A stretch of DNA of 64,000 bases from Herbidospora daliensis (GCF_001570585.1 NZ_BBXF01000002.1:1252077-1316076); one strand, 5' to 3'; counted from the first letter of the stretch, positions 35,282 through 44,289 are shown. The notes: a model not told the origin generated them from the sequence alone. Made by a program: numbers and translations.

Positions 35282-36634
35282 CTAACGAGGCAGGCGCAGG
35301 ACGAAGCGGGCCCCGCGGTCGCTGTCGCGGATGGTGAGGGTGCCCCCGTGGGCCTGGGCGATCTCCCGGGCGATGGCCAGCCCCAGGCCGGTTCCGCCGG
35401 CGTCGCGGCTGCGTGCGGCGTCCAGCCGGGCGAAGCGGGTGAAGACCACCTCCCGGTCCTCGGGGGCGATCCCGGCGCCGTCGTCGAGCACCTCCAGCGT
35501 GACGGCCGACTCGTCGGCCCGCAGGCTGACGGTGATCCGCGCGGCGGCGTGGCGTTCGGCGTTGTCGACCAGGTTGACCAGCAGGCGCGCGATGCGCAGC
35601 GGGTCGCAGTCGGCGACGACGTCCGGCTGAAGGTCCTTGACGACGGCCACCCGGCGGAGACGCCGGTCGAGTTCGGCGTCGACGAGCCGGGTCAGGTCGG
35701 TCCGCTCGTGGGTGAGGGGGCTCCGCGCGTCCAGCCGGGCCAGCGTGAGCAGGTCGGTCACGATCGCCTGCAGCCGGTCGACCCCGGCCAGCACCGCCGC
35801 CGTCATCTCCGGCCAGTCGGTGTCCTGCGGATAGGCGAGCGCGTCCTCAAGACGGGTCCGGACGGCGGTGAGAGGGCTGCGCAGGTCGTGGGAGGCGTCC
35901 GAGGTGAAGCGCCGCAACTGGTCGTAGGCCTGCTCCAGGCGGTCGAGGGTGTCGTTCACCGTCAACGCCAGCAGGTTGATCTCCTGCTGGTTCGGGGTGG
36001 CGAGGGGGACCCTGCGGTCGAGGTCGGCCGCGTTGATCTCCGCCAGCTCCTCGCGGATCGCGTCGATCGCGGTCATGTCCCTGTTGACCAGGCGGAACGT
36101 GCCCGCCGCGACTGCCGCCGTCACCAGCAGGGACGCGCCGGTCACGAAGGCCAGCACGGTGGTGCTGCCGTACCAGGGGCTCTGGGGGACGGCCACGTGC
36201 AGCAGCCAGGTCCCATCGGGCCGGTGGACCTTGTAGGAGTCGACGATCATGCAGCCGCTGAGCCCGGCCGGGGGGCACAGCACCTGTTCGGCGTGTACGG
36301 GGTGGCCGGTCGCGGGGAAGGCGGCTATCGGCGGGTGGCCGAGGAGCCGGGGGGAGGCGCCGACGGTCCGGCCGCGGGGGTCGAGGACCTGTATCGCCAG
36401 GTCGCCTCCGCCCGGGAGCACGGCGGGGACCTGCCCTTCTTTCATCAGGGGCAGCAGGCCCTCCACCGCGTGGGTGATGCGGGCCCGGTTGGCGCCGGCG
36501 TCCTTGTTGCCGGTGAACATCAGGAAGAGCACACTGGCGCCGATGAAGACCAGGGCCGTGACCAGGCAGAACTGCACCGACCGGCGGGCTCTGATGGATC
36601 TGGGGAACGGGCCCGCCCGCAGAACATCGTGCAT
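35282..36634 (-). CDS. HAMP-type sensor histidine kinase (orphan)
   Basis: 450 aa. Two membrane segments (about 21-41 and 157-177) flank an extracytoplasmic sensor with two cysteines (VLCPPAGLSGCMI). Then HAMP (RLVNRDMTAIDAIREELAEI), HisKA with phospho-His in SDASHDLRSPLTAV and HATPase_c (DNAERHA, DDGAGI, GGTGLGLAIA). No response regulator is adjacent, so its partner lies elsewhere. C-terminal halves of this kinase and the kinase at 1226-2566 are alike, suggesting the same subfamily. Confidence 0.9.
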   Translation of the reverse strand: MHDVLRAGPFPRSIRARRSVQFCLVTALVFIGASVLFLMFTGNKDAGANRARITHAVEGLLPLMKEGQVPAVLPGGGDLAIQVLDPRGRTVGASPRLLGHPPIAAFPATGHPVHAEQVLCPPAGLSGCMIVDSYKVHRPDGTWLLHVAVPQSPWYGSTTVLAFVTGASLLVTAAVAAGTFRLVNRDMTAIDAIREELAEINAADLDRRVPLATPNQQEINLLALTVNDTLDRLEQAYDQLRRFTSDASHDLRSPLTAVRTRLEDALAYPQDTDWPEMTAAVLAGVDRLQAIVTDLLTLARLDARSPLTHERTDLTRLVDAELDRRLRRVAVVKDLQPDVVADCDPLRIARLLVNLVDNAERHAAARITVSLRADESAVTLEVLDDGAGIAPEDREVVFTRFARLDAARSRDAGGTGLGLAIAREIAQAHGGTLTIRDSDRGARFVLRLPR

Positions 36635-36699
36635 CTCTGGACGTTATGGTCCGTCTCCCCGCTGAGGGAGTGTGTACGGCACCCTGTCTCGGCGGCGCC

Positions 36700-37320
36700 C
36701 TATCGCGACTGGAGCGCGTCGAGGGCCACGGCCATCGCGATGACCAGGCGGCGGTCGAGCCTCGGGTCGTTGATCTCGATGGCGTACCGGTCGCGCAGGC
36801 CCCACTTGCGGTCGACCGAGAAGGCGATCGAGGCGCCCACGCTGAAGTCGAAGTGGTAGGGCAGCCACTCCAGCGAGTCGGCGAAACGCCTTAACAGCGC
36901 CACCGACAACCGGCGTTCGGTGCCCGTGTAGGTCGGCAGGCCGGGCTGCTGGACGTGCCACGTCGAGCGCAGCAGCGACTTCCCGAAGTCCTTGCGGAAC
37001 ATGCCGATCGAGGTGCCCGACGCGTCGACCACGTCGTATCCGCTCGCCAGGTCGATGACCTTGCGGGCCTTGAACGCGGCCAGGGCCTCGGCGCGGCTCT
37101 CGTCGGTGTAGAAGGTCACCTGCTCCTTCAGGGCCAGGCGTTTCTGTTCGGCGAACGCGACCACCGGACCCTCGGAGCCGTCGGGTGAGACCGTGCTCAC
37201 CACATAGCGGTTGACCATCGGGGTGATCTTCTGGCGAAGGATCAGCTTCGACTGGGTCTGGAGGGCCGCCGCGTCCACAAGAACCTCCGTTTTCAGGGCC
37301 TTTCCCACCCTATTACCCAA
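36700..37320 (-). CDS. LURP-one-related (tubby-like) protein
   Basis: 206 aa. The twelve-strand tubby/LOR barrel pattern is suggested by VNRYVVSTVSPDGSEGPVVAFAEQKRLALKEQVTFYTDE, VIDLASGYDVVDASGTSIGMFRKDFGKSLLRSTWHV and a C-terminal hydrophobic helix. LOR proteins are phospholipid-scramblase-like and may bind membrane phosphoinositides. Its first 8 bp overlap the end of the upstream TetR gene on the same strand. Confidence 0.8.
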   Translation of the reverse strand: MGNRVGKALKTEVLVDAAALQTQSKLILRQKITPMVNRYVVSTVSPDGSEGPVVAFAEQKRLALKEQVTFYTDESRAEALAAFKARKVIDLASGYDVVDASGTSIGMFRKDFGKSLLRSTWHVQQPGLPTYTGTERRLSVALLRRFADSLEWLPYHFDFSVGASIAFSVDRKWGLRDRYAIEINDPRLDRRLVIAMAVALDALQSR

Positions 37321-37903
37321 GATCCCCTGTGAGATAGCGCTGGACCGACGGGCCTACGGAGATCACCAGTTCGTCGGTGGTCATCGACGCCATCGGCTCG
37401 ACGGCGAGCAGGTAGCGGGCGAAGGCCATGCCCATGAGCTGGGCCGCGGCCAGGATCGCACGGCGCTCGGGCTGGTCTCCGGGCAGGCTCTTGGCGAGCG
37501 GTACGGCCAGTTCGCCGCTCATGAAGTCGCGCATGATCTGGGCGGCGGCCGGGGTCGAGGCGATCGACCCGACGATGGCGCGGATCCGGGGGCCGGTCTC
37601 CGGGCTCTCCCAGACCTCCAGGTAGCGGCGCGTCAGGCGGGCGCCCAGCGTGGACGGGTCGCCCGCGAGCGCGACCGCGAGCTCCTGGACCGGCATGGCG
37701 GCGCGCAGTGAGGCGTCGAAGAGGCCGTCTTTCGAGCCGAAGAAGTGCATGACCAGGGCCGGGTCGACGTCGGCGGCGCGGGCGACGCCGCGGATGGTCG
37801 TGGCGGCGTAGCCCGATTCCACGAACGACGCGACGGCGGCCTCCAGGATCGCCTCTCTGGTCTGCGGGGTGCCCGGCCGGCGGCCGGTCTTGCTGATGTC
37901 CAT
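37313..37903 (-). CDS. TetR-family regulator
   Basis: 196 aa. N-terminal TetR HTH at ~15-60 (REAILEAAVASFVESGYAATTIRGVARAADVDPALVMHFFGSKDGLF). The C-terminal ligand domain is of the TetR_C type with a DUF-like pattern. It is divergent from the membrane-protein gene at 37976; operators between them carry its presumed binding sites. It probably represses that gene and itself. Confidence 0.92.
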   Translation of the reverse strand: MDISKTGRRPGTPQTREAILEAAVASFVESGYAATTIRGVARAADVDPALVMHFFGSKDGLFDASLRAAMPVQELAVALAGDPSTLGARLTRRYLEVWESPETGPRIRAIVGSIASTPAAAQIMRDFMSGELAVPLAKSLPGDQPERRAILAAAQLMGMAFARYLLAVEPMASMTTDELVISVGPSVQRYLTGDLG

Positions 37904-37911
37904 GGGGGCTA

Positions 37912-37956
37912 TTCAACCACGTTGAATTCATCTATGTTGAACTCAACAGCGTTGAA
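37912..37956. promoter_or_regulatory. TetR operators between divergent genes
   Basis: TTCAACCACGTTGAA at 37912-37926 and CTCAACAGCGTTGAAG at 37942-37957 share the palindrome TCAACnnnGTTGA. GTTGAACTCAAC (37936-37947) overlaps the second. They cover the 72-bp gap between the TetR gene and the membrane-protein start. Confidence 0.8.
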
Positions 37957-37975
37957 GTCATCAAGGAGAGAAATC

Positions 37976-38884
37976 ATGAAGAGGCTGATCCCGGCGGTGG
38001 TCCTGGCCACACTCATCGGGATGTTCTTCGTCGGCTCGTTCGTGGGCGCCCTGCACTCGCCCGAGCCGCACGACGTGCCGGTCGCCGTCGTCGCGCCCCC
38101 TCAGGCCGCCGCCCAGATGGGCAAGAAGCTGGCGGGCAAGTTCGAGATCACCGCCTACGCCGACGAGGCCGCCGCGCGCGCCGCGCTGGCCGACCGGGAG
38201 GTCGACGCGGTCGTGCTGCCGCAGCAGCAGAAGCTCGTGGTCGCCAGCGCCGCCAGCCGGTCGGCGTCCACGGTCATCACCTCGGTGTTCACCCACGCCG
38301 CGCCGCTGACGGTCGAGGACGCGCACCCGCTGCCGCCCGGCGACCAGGGCGGCATCGCCGGCATGTTCTTCGTGATCGGGCTGGTCATCCCGGGCATCGC
38401 CATCGGGGTCGCGGCCGCGAAGGAGCGGCCGCTCCCGGGCATCGGGGCCGTGGTGCTCGCGGGCGTCACCGTCGGGCTGGCCAACGCCTGGCTCGGCGAC
38501 GTGGTGTTCGGGGCCCTGCCGGGCGCGTTCCTCGGGCTGGCCGGCATCTCGGCGGTGATCGTGATCACGCTCGGGCTGGTCGTCTCGGGGCTGGTGCGGC
38601 TCATCGGGACGCCCGGCGTGGCGCTGGCCGGTCTGCTCTTCGTGCTCATCGGGGTGCCGGCCAGCGGCGGGCCGCTCGGGGCGCGTTTCATCCCCGAGTG
38701 GTACGCGGCCGTCGGCCACGTGCTCCCGGTCGGGCAGGGGTCGGTCGCCATCAGGAACGTCGTCTTCTTCGACGGCGCCGCGCTCGGGCTGCCGCTGCTG
38801 GTCCTCGCCGGATGGGCGGTCGTGGGCTTGACCCTGACCCTCTCAGCGGCGTCTCAGGTCAGACGTGCATCATTTGCGAGGTGA
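37976..38884 (+). CDS. YhgE/ABC-2-like integral membrane protein
   Basis: 302 aa from the ATG at 37976 (SD AAGGAGAG). One N-terminal helix, a ~120-aa extracytoplasmic domain with HDVPVAVVAPPQAAAQM (the pattern seen in YhgE/Pip and ABC-2 permeases), then about five C-terminal helices. No ATPase lies beside it. With a divergent TetR, export of a small toxic molecule is plausible. The YbhN-like gene starts two bases after its stop, so they form one operon. Confidence 0.82.
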   Translation: MKRLIPAVVLATLIGMFFVGSFVGALHSPEPHDVPVAVVAPPQAAAQMGKKLAGKFEITAYADEAAARAALADREVDAVVLPQQQKLVVASAASRSASTVITSVFTHAAPLTVEDAHPLPPGDQGGIAGMFFVIGLVIPGIAIGVAAAKERPLPGIGAVVLAGVTVGLANAWLGDVVFGALPGAFLGLAGISAVIVITLGLVVSGLVRLIGTPGVALAGLLFVLIGVPASGGPLGARFIPEWYAAVGHVLPVGQGSVAIRNVVFFDGAALGLPLLVLAGWAVVGLTLTLSAASQVRRASFAR

Positions 38885-38886
38885 GG

Positions 38887-39864
38887 ATGATTCGCCGGTT
38901 GAAATGGCCGGCCATGGCGGGGCTGGCCGTCCTGGCCTACCTCACGTTGCGGGACGCCCTTCCGACGCCCTCCGAGGTGTGGGACGTGATCACCGCGGCC
39001 GACGCCAACTGGCTGCTGGTCGCGGCGGTGTTCCAACTGCTGGCCATGGTGGTCTTCGCGCGGTTCTTCCGCAGACTGCTGGCGCTGGGCGGGGTCCGGG
39101 TCTCCCGGCCCCGCATCCTGGCCGTGACCTTCGCCCGCAACGCGGTGGCGGGGTCGCTGCCGGCCGGGCCGGTGGTGTCGGTGGCGTACACGACGCAGGT
39201 CTTCACCAAGCTCGGGGCCGGGAAACGGCTGATCGCGGCGGTGCTGGTGCTGGCGGCGGCCTACTCGGGCGGCGCGTTCGGGCTGCTGGCCCTGGTGGCC
39301 CTGGTCGCCTCGCCGGAGACCCGGGTGGTCACGCTGATCGTGCTCGGCGGGGTGGTCGTGGCGGGCGTCCTGCTCTTCAAGGCCGGGCACCTGCTCGACC
39401 GGATGCCCAAGGTGTCGGGGCAGCTGAAGGCCACCTTCGACACGATCGGCGGCACCCGGCGCGACCATCTGCGGCTGGCCAACCTGGCGCTGCTCAACTG
39501 GGTGCTCGACGTGATCAGCCTCGGCGCGGTCTGCTGCGCGATCGAGGCGACCGCCACCCCGCACACCGTGCTGCTGGGCTTCGTCGCGGCCAAGACGGCC
39601 GCCGCGCTGGCGGTGGTGCCCGGCGGGCTCGGCATCGCCGAGGTCGGCATGGCGGCCACCTACATCGCGGCCGGGATGTCGGGCGGGCAGGCGGCGGCGG
39701 TCGTGCTGCTCTACCGGCTGGTGTCGTACTGGATGAACCTGGTCATCGGGTGGATCGCCTGGATCCTGCTGCACGACCCGGTCAGGAAGGCGACCATCAA
39801 GGGGTTGGCCAGCCTCGGGTCGTCGCTGAGCCCCTACGCGTACGACCGGCACCCGGCCCCCTAG
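38887..39864 (+). CDS. YbhN/AglD-like membrane protein (LPG-synthase transmembrane family)
   Basis: 325 aa with 7-8 hydrophobic segments. Family motifs: RNAVAGSLPAGPVVSVAYTTQVF, LLGFVAAKTAAALAVVPGGLGIAEVGM and VLLYRLVSYWMNLVIGW. This is the flippase-type domain UPF0104. Proteins of this type move or attach lipid-linked groups. Two bases separate it from the upstream membrane gene. It overlaps the convergent TetR gene by 4 bp. Confidence 0.88.
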   Translation: MIRRLKWPAMAGLAVLAYLTLRDALPTPSEVWDVITAADANWLLVAAVFQLLAMVVFARFFRRLLALGGVRVSRPRILAVTFARNAVAGSLPAGPVVSVAYTTQVFTKLGAGKRLIAAVLVLAAAYSGGAFGLLALVALVASPETRVVTLIVLGGVVVAGVLLFKAGHLLDRMPKVSGQLKATFDTIGGTRRDHLRLANLALLNWVLDVISLGAVCCAIEATATPHTVLLGFVAAKTAAALAVVPGGLGIAEVGMAATYIAAGMSGGQAAAVVLLYRLVSYWMNLVIGWIAWILLHDPVRKATIKGLASLGSSLSPYAYDRHPAP

Positions 39865-40397
39865 GGACGCAGGCCGTCGAGCAGCCGGGCGACGGTGCGG
39901 CGGCGCAGGTCGGGCGTCCATCCGCCGGACAGCGCGCCGTGACAGGCCGCGGCGAGCAGCGCGGTGACCTCGTCGGCCCGCACGCCCGCCCGGACCGTGC
40001 CCGCCTCCTCGGCCCGCGCGAGCAGGACCTCCATGCCGAGCGCCGCCACCTGGCGGTCGACCCCGATGTCGGCGGCCAGCAGGTGGACGACCGTGCGGGC
40101 GCCGGCCGCGTACTCGACGACCTCGGCGAAGAAGGTGAACAGCGCGGTCCCGTCGCCCTCCTCCGCCAGGACGGCCGCCCTCGCGGCCAGCCGTTCCCGC
40201 AGGTCCTTCATGAGCGCGGTGAGCAGGTCGGCCTTGGTGGGGAAGTGCCGGAAGACCGTGCCGACGGCGACCCCCGCCGTCCGCGCGACCTCCTCGGTCG
40301 ACGCGGACGTGCCGTGGGTGTCGAAGACCTCGGCGGCGGCGGCCAGGATGCGGGCCCGGTTGCGGATGGCGTCGGCACGCGAAGGCGGATCGGCCAC
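39861..40397 (-). CDS. TetR-family regulator
   Basis: 178 aa from the GTG at 40397, which has the SD CGGAGC a few bases upstream. TetR HTH at ~8-55 (NRARILAAAAEVFDTHGTSASTEEVARTAGVAVGTVFRHFPTKADLL). An ATG at 40430 lies inside an operator palindrome and would add 11 odd residues, so I reject it. It is divergent from the NTF2-like gene, and both share operators. Confidence 0.9.
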   Translation of the reverse strand: MADPPSRADAIRNRARILAAAAEVFDTHGTSASTEEVARTAGVAVGTVFRHFPTKADLLTALMKDLRERLAARAAVLAEEGDGTALFTFFAEVVEYAAGARTVVHLLAADIGVDRQVAALGMEVLLARAEEAGTVRAGVRADEVTALLAAACHGALSGGWTPDLRRRTVARLLDGLRP

Positions 40398-40414
40398 GAT
40401 GCTCCGTTGACAAG

Positions 40415-40463
40415 ATGAGTGGTGACTCATAATTTAGCCGGGACATAGTGAGTCGCCACTCAT
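40415..40463. promoter_or_regulatory. two TetR-type operators between divergent genes
   Basis: ATGAGTGGTGACTCAT at 40415-40430 and AGTGAGTCGCCACTCAT at 40447-40463 share the core GAGTsrCGACTC-type palindrome (ATGAGTGG.GACTCA on one strand). They lie between the TetR gene and the NTF2-like gene. Confidence 0.75.
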
Positions 40464-40477
40464 GTTAGGGGTGCGCC

Positions 40478-40891
40478 GTGTTGCTGACCGGACCGCTGGA
40501 CGCCTTCGAGCGTTTCCGTGACCACCTGCTGACCGGCGCCTCCGCCGGTCTCGAACACTTCCTGGCCGACGACGGGGTCGTGGAGACCCCCTTCGCCCCG
40601 CCGGGCGCACCCCGGCGCATCGAGGGCAGGGCGGCGTTCGCGGCCTCGATGGTGCCGCAGAGGGAGGCGGTGCGGGCCCTGGTCACCTTCACCGACGTCC
40701 GGGACGTGGTCGTGCACGAGACGGCCGACCCCCGGGTCGCGGTCGTCGAATACGAGGTCGAGGGGGTGCGGGTGGCCGACGGCCTGCGGGCGGCGGCGCC
40801 GTTCGCGGTGGTGGTGCGCGTGGACGACGGCCGGATCACGTTGTGGCGGGAGTACCAGGACCCGGCGGCGATGGCTCTGCTCATCACCTAG
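40478..40891 (+). CDS. NTF2/SnoaL-like protein
   Basis: 137 aa from the GTG at 40478. Cone-shaped NTF2 fold: AFERFRDHLLTGASAGLEHFLADDGVVETPFAP, IEGRAAFAASM and a C-terminal VRVDDGRITLWREYQDP. These proteins bind or isomerise small molecules. It lies divergent from a TetR gene with two matching operators, so its expression is probably induced by a ligand of that TetR. Confidence 0.82.
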   Translation: MLLTGPLDAFERFRDHLLTGASAGLEHFLADDGVVETPFAPPGAPRRIEGRAAFAASMVPQREAVRALVTFTDVRDVVVHETADPRVAVVEYEVEGVRVADGLRAAAPFAVVVRVDDGRITLWREYQDPAAMALLIT

Positions 40892-40925
40892 GGGTTTTCT
40901 CAGGGTTCGTGGTGGAACGGGGGTT

Positions 40926-40953
40926 GGTTACCGGTTCGTTGAACCGAATAACC
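40926..40953. other. imperfect inverted repeat upstream of the PspC gene
   Basis: GGTTA...CGGTTC, GTT loop, GAACCG...TAACC, at 40926-40953. It is 25 bp before the PspC start; it may be a regulator site or a transcript hairpin. Confidence 0.4.
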
Positions 40954-40978
40954 GAACCACACGATGGAGGAACTCCTG

Positions 40979-41173
40979 ATGCACCGATCCCGTGAACACA
41001 AGATGATCGCCGGGGTCTGCGGCGGTCTCGCCGAGCGCTTCAACATGCCCCCGACGGTCGTCCGTCTCCTGTTCGTCGCCTCCTGCATCCTCCCCGGCCC
41101 GCAGTTCGTCGCGTACCTGATCATGTGGGTGCTCTTTCCCAAGGCACCCGCGCGGAAGTACGCGCACCACTGA
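40979..41173 (+). CDS. PspC-domain membrane protein
   Basis: 64 aa. A single PspC domain (REHKMIAGVCGGLAERFNMPPTVVRLLFV) with a membrane segment and a basic tail (ARKYAHH). ATG at 40979 has the SD GGAGGA; an ATG at 40964 would have none. PspC is a cytoplasmic-membrane stress protein; the rest of the Psp system is not here. Confidence 0.88.
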   Translation: MHRSREHKMIAGVCGGLAERFNMPPTVVRLLFVASCILPGPQFVAYLIMWVLFPKAPARKYAHH

Positions 41174-41188
41174 CCTATCCTCGGTCCC

Positions 41189-41827
41189 ATGGACGCACGG
41201 CCGCTGACCCTGATCCACGACGAGCTGGTCGACTATGAGAAGGCCATGGCCACCATGGACGAACTCATCGCCGACCGGCAGGAGGATCGCCGCCCCGACA
41301 CCCTGTGGCTGCTCAGCCACCCGAAGGTGTTCACGGTCGGCCGGCGGACGCTGACGGAACACCTGCCCGACCCCTCCCACGGCATCCCCGTGGTGACGAC
41401 CACCCGGGGCGGGCAGCTGACCTACCACGGCCCCGGGCAGCTGGTCGGCTATCTGATCGTCAAGCTGCGCACCGGCGAGGGGGTCGTCGACTACATCCGC
41501 GAGGTCGAACTCCGGCTGGTCGAGGCCCTCGCCGCGGTGGGCGTCGACGCCGAGCGGCGGGACACGCCGCCCGGCTCCGAACTGCTCACCGGGGTCTGGA
41601 CCCGCGCCACCGGCCGGAAGATCGTCTCGATCGGCATGCGCGCCTCCAAGGGCGTGACCAGCCACGGGTTCGCCATCAACGTCGACGGCGACCTGACCCC
41701 GTGGGATCTGGCGGTGCCCTGCGGCATGCCCGACGTCGACATGACCTCGGTGTCGCGCGAGACCCACACGGGCGACATGGCCACGGTGGCCGCCGCCGTG
41801 GCGGCGGCCTTCGAGGCTAGGGCTTGA
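41189..41827 (+). CDS. lipB: lipoyl(octanoyl) transferase
   Basis: 212 aa. LipB transfers the octanoyl group from ACP to lipoyl domains. Motifs: RRPDTLWLLSHPKVFTVGRRT, TRGGQLTYHGPGQLVGYLIVKL, catalytic Lys in GRKIVSIGMRAS, TSHGFAINVDGDLTPW and the catalytic Cys in VPCGMPDVDMTSV. The lipA partner is not adjacent. The last 11 bp overlap the convergent permease gene. Confidence 0.94.
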   Translation: MDARPLTLIHDELVDYEKAMATMDELIADRQEDRRPDTLWLLSHPKVFTVGRRTLTEHLPDPSHGIPVVTTTRGGQLTYHGPGQLVGYLIVKLRTGEGVVDYIREVELRLVEALAAVGVDAERRDTPPGSELLTGVWTRATGRKIVSIGMRASKGVTSHGFAINVDGDLTPWDLAVPCGMPDVDMTSVSRETHTGDMATVAAAVAAAFEARA

Positions 41828-43340
41828 CGAAGGGCTCCGGCTCGTCGACGGTCCGGCGCGGGCCGCTGAACCAGTGGCGGGCCGAGAGCGCCCACCACAG
41901 GCCGACGCCCAGCACCATCACCCCGACGACGATCGGCGCGTAGTTCACCGCCGTCCAGGTGAAGTCGCTGGTGAAGGGCACTCCGGCCGGCGCCAGCGGC
42001 ATGATGAAGTAGATCGACACGATCACGATCTCGATGATCGCGATCCAGCCCATCACCTTGTATTTCGAGCCCAGTGTCCACGGACCGGGCACGAAGCGGT
42101 CCCCCATCCGCAGGCGCAGGTAGATCGGGATGGCGAAGGCGATGTAGAGGCCGATGACCGCCACCGAGACCACCGCGTAGAACGCGAGCGGGGTGCCGGT
42201 CGGGGCCTCGTAGAGAGCGGGCAGGGTGAGGACCAGCGCGGCGACGCAGCCCAGGATGATCGCGTTGACCGGTGTCCGGTTCCGGTCCACCCTGGACCAG
42301 AGCCGCCACCCGGGGACGGCGCCGTCCCGGGAGAACGCGTAGGTCATCCGCGACATCGAGGTCACGCAGCTCATGCCGCAGAAGAACTGGCCGATCGTGG
42401 AGATTGCGAAGATCGCGTTGGCCAGGTTCCCCGGCACGGCCGTGTCGAAGATGGCCCCGACGAAGCCGAACTGGTTGTTGATCTCGTCGACGTTGGTCGC
42501 CGCGAACAGGAAGGCCAGCAGCAGGATCCAGCCGCCGATCGCCGAGTAGAAGATCGACTGCCACAGGCCGCGCGCCGCCGACATCGAGGCGCCCTGGGTC
42601 TCCTCCGAGACGTGGGCGCAGGCGTCGAAGCCGGTGATCGTGTACTGGGTGAGCAGGAAGCCCAGCGGCAGCACGAAGAACCAGAAGGTGCTGTCGCTGA
42701 ACCCGGAGTTGTTGATCGTCTCGGTGAAGACGAACGACATCGACTGGTGGGAGTCCGGGCCGAAGATCAGGATCAGCACGACCACCGCCGCGCCGAACAC
42801 GTGCCACCACACCGACACGTTCTGCAGGATCGAGATCAGCCGGTGGCTGAAGATGTTGATCAGGGCGTGCAGCGCCAGGATGATCGCGAACAGGATGAAG
42901 GTGTTGGTGAGCGACACCTCGTAGCCGAAGAACCGGTCGAGGGTGATGTTCATGAAGGTCGCGCAGCCGTAGTCGACCGACGCGGTCACCGCCACCAGGC
43001 CGATCAGGTTGAACCACCCGGTGAACCAGCCGTGGATCGGCTTGCCCATCTTGGCGGCCCACCAGTAGATGCCGCCCGCCGTGGGATAGGCCGACACCAG
43101 CTCCGACATGCACAGGCCGATGATCAGGATGAAGATCGAGATGATCGGCCAGCCCCATGAGATGGCGATGGGGCCGCCGTTGTTCCAGGCCTGGCCGAAC
43201 GTGGTGAAGCAGCCGGCCAGGATCGAGATGATGGAGAAGGAGATCGCGAAGTTGGAGAAGCCGCTCCAGGTTCGGGACAACTCCTGTTTGTAGCCGAGTT
43301 CCGCGAGTCGCTTGGCGTCGTCGTCGAGGGATTGAGCCAT
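41817..43340 (-). CDS. APC-superfamily amino-acid/amine permease
   Basis: 507 aa with about 12 hydrophobic segments. Typical of the APC/GABA-permease type: FSNFAISFSIISILAGCFTTFGQAWNNGGP in the first helices, PTAGGIYWWAAKMG after helix 2, and FDACAHVSEETQGAS near 245. It starts with an excellent SD (GAGGAGG) and stops where lipB stops. It is read with the phosphotransferase gene immediately upstream (30-bp gap), so the pair form one operon. Confidence 0.92.
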   Translation of the reverse strand: MAQSLDDDAKRLAELGYKQELSRTWSGFSNFAISFSIISILAGCFTTFGQAWNNGGPIAISWGWPIISIFILIIGLCMSELVSAYPTAGGIYWWAAKMGKPIHGWFTGWFNLIGLVAVTASVDYGCATFMNITLDRFFGYEVSLTNTFILFAIILALHALINIFSHRLISILQNVSVWWHVFGAAVVVLILIFGPDSHQSMSFVFTETINNSGFSDSTFWFFVLPLGFLLTQYTITGFDACAHVSEETQGASMSAARGLWQSIFYSAIGGWILLLAFLFAATNVDEINNQFGFVGAIFDTAVPGNLANAIFAISTIGQFFCGMSCVTSMSRMTYAFSRDGAVPGWRLWSRVDRNRTPVNAIILGCVAALVLTLPALYEAPTGTPLAFYAVVSVAVIGLYIAFAIPIYLRLRMGDRFVPGPWTLGSKYKVMGWIAIIEIVIVSIYFIMPLAPAGVPFTSDFTWTAVNYAPIVVGVMVLGVGLWWALSARHWFSGPRRTVDEPEPFVKP

Positions 43341-43370
43341 CGAGGCCTCCTCATGCCGTGCAGTGGGGGG

Positions 43371-44276
43371 TTACCGGCCGGCGGCCCCCATGAGGGTGCC
43401 GAAGCCGGGGTCCGTGAGATCGGCCGTCGCCTTGGCGTACTTCGTGGCGGCTTCGGCGTTGTAGTCGAAGTCGCGCTGCTGGGCCACCAGGCCGTGGTGT
43501 ACGACGAACCAGAGCGTCCACGTCAGGTTGGACATGATCGCGTTCAGTCGTACGCGGGCGATCAGCGCCTCGTCATGGGTGCCGAAGTAGGCTCGCGTGA
43601 GCCGTTCGACGTCGTCGGGGTCGAAGGAGGCCTCGGCGGCGATGTCGCCCAGTTCGAAGCAGGGGTCGTTGTTGCCGGAAAGCTGGTAGTCGACGATCCT
43701 GACCCGGCCGTGCGCCTCGATGAAGTTCTCGGGGAGCAGGTCGTTGTGGCAGGGTACGTCCGTTATGTGACGTTTCGCCAGGGTTTCTTTGATGGCTTCG
43801 ACGGTGCCCGTCCAGTCGGTGAAGCCGCCGGGCATCGGCAGGTCGTGCTGCCGGCAGAGGGCGACGAAGCCGTCGTACTTGCGGAAGATCGAGAAGTCGT
43901 TGGCGAAGCGCGGGCCCGCGTGCAGCGCGCGGGCGGCCTCGGCGACCCGGGGGATGCGGGCCCTAACGGCCGGCGCGTCGAGGGTCAGGCCGTCGATGTA
44001 CTCGAGGATCAGCGCGCCCGGCAGCTCGTGCAGCACCCGGGCGCCCACGCCGGCCTCGGCGGCGACCACGGTGTTGGCGATCTCCTGGTCGAGGGGGAGG
44101 CCCAGGCCGGTCGCGGCGATCTTCGGGTCGAGCACCCGGAGCAGCCAGCGGTCGCCGTCGTCGGTCTCCACGCGGGCGATGTAGTGGCTCAGCCCGCCCT
44201 TGATCCTCGTGTGGGTGACCGGGCGGCCGGCCCAGGACGCGACCAGACCCAGCGCGGACGCGACGGGATCTGGCAT
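43371..44276 (-). CDS. phosphotransferase (choline/aminoglycoside-kinase-like)
   Basis: 301 aa from the ATG at 44276 (SD AAAAGGAGC). APH/ChoK fold: TRIKGGLSHYIARV ATP-grasp start, catalytic loop HNDLLPENFI and metal Asp in IVDYQLSGNNDPCFELGD. Resembles choline/ethanolamine-type kinases that act in amine catabolism. It is divergent from the dimethylglycine-dehydrogenase-like gene, with an operator between them, and is followed by the amino-acid permease. Substrate: probably a small amino alcohol or methylated amine. Confidence 0.85.
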   Translation of the reverse strand: MPDPVASALGLVASWAGRPVTHTRIKGGLSHYIARVETDDGDRWLLRVLDPKIAATGLGLPLDQEIANTVVAAEAGVGARVLHELPGALILEYIDGLTLDAPAVRARIPRVAEAARALHAGPRFANDFSIFRKYDGFVALCRQHDLPMPGGFTDWTGTVEAIKETLAKRHITDVPCHNDLLPENFIEAHGRVRIVDYQLSGNNDPCFELGDIAAEASFDPDDVERLTRAYFGTHDEALIARVRLNAIMSNLTWTLWFVVHHGLVAQQRDFDYNAEAATKYAKATADLTDPGFGTLMGAAGR

Positions 44277-44289
44277 GCGCTGCTCCTTT

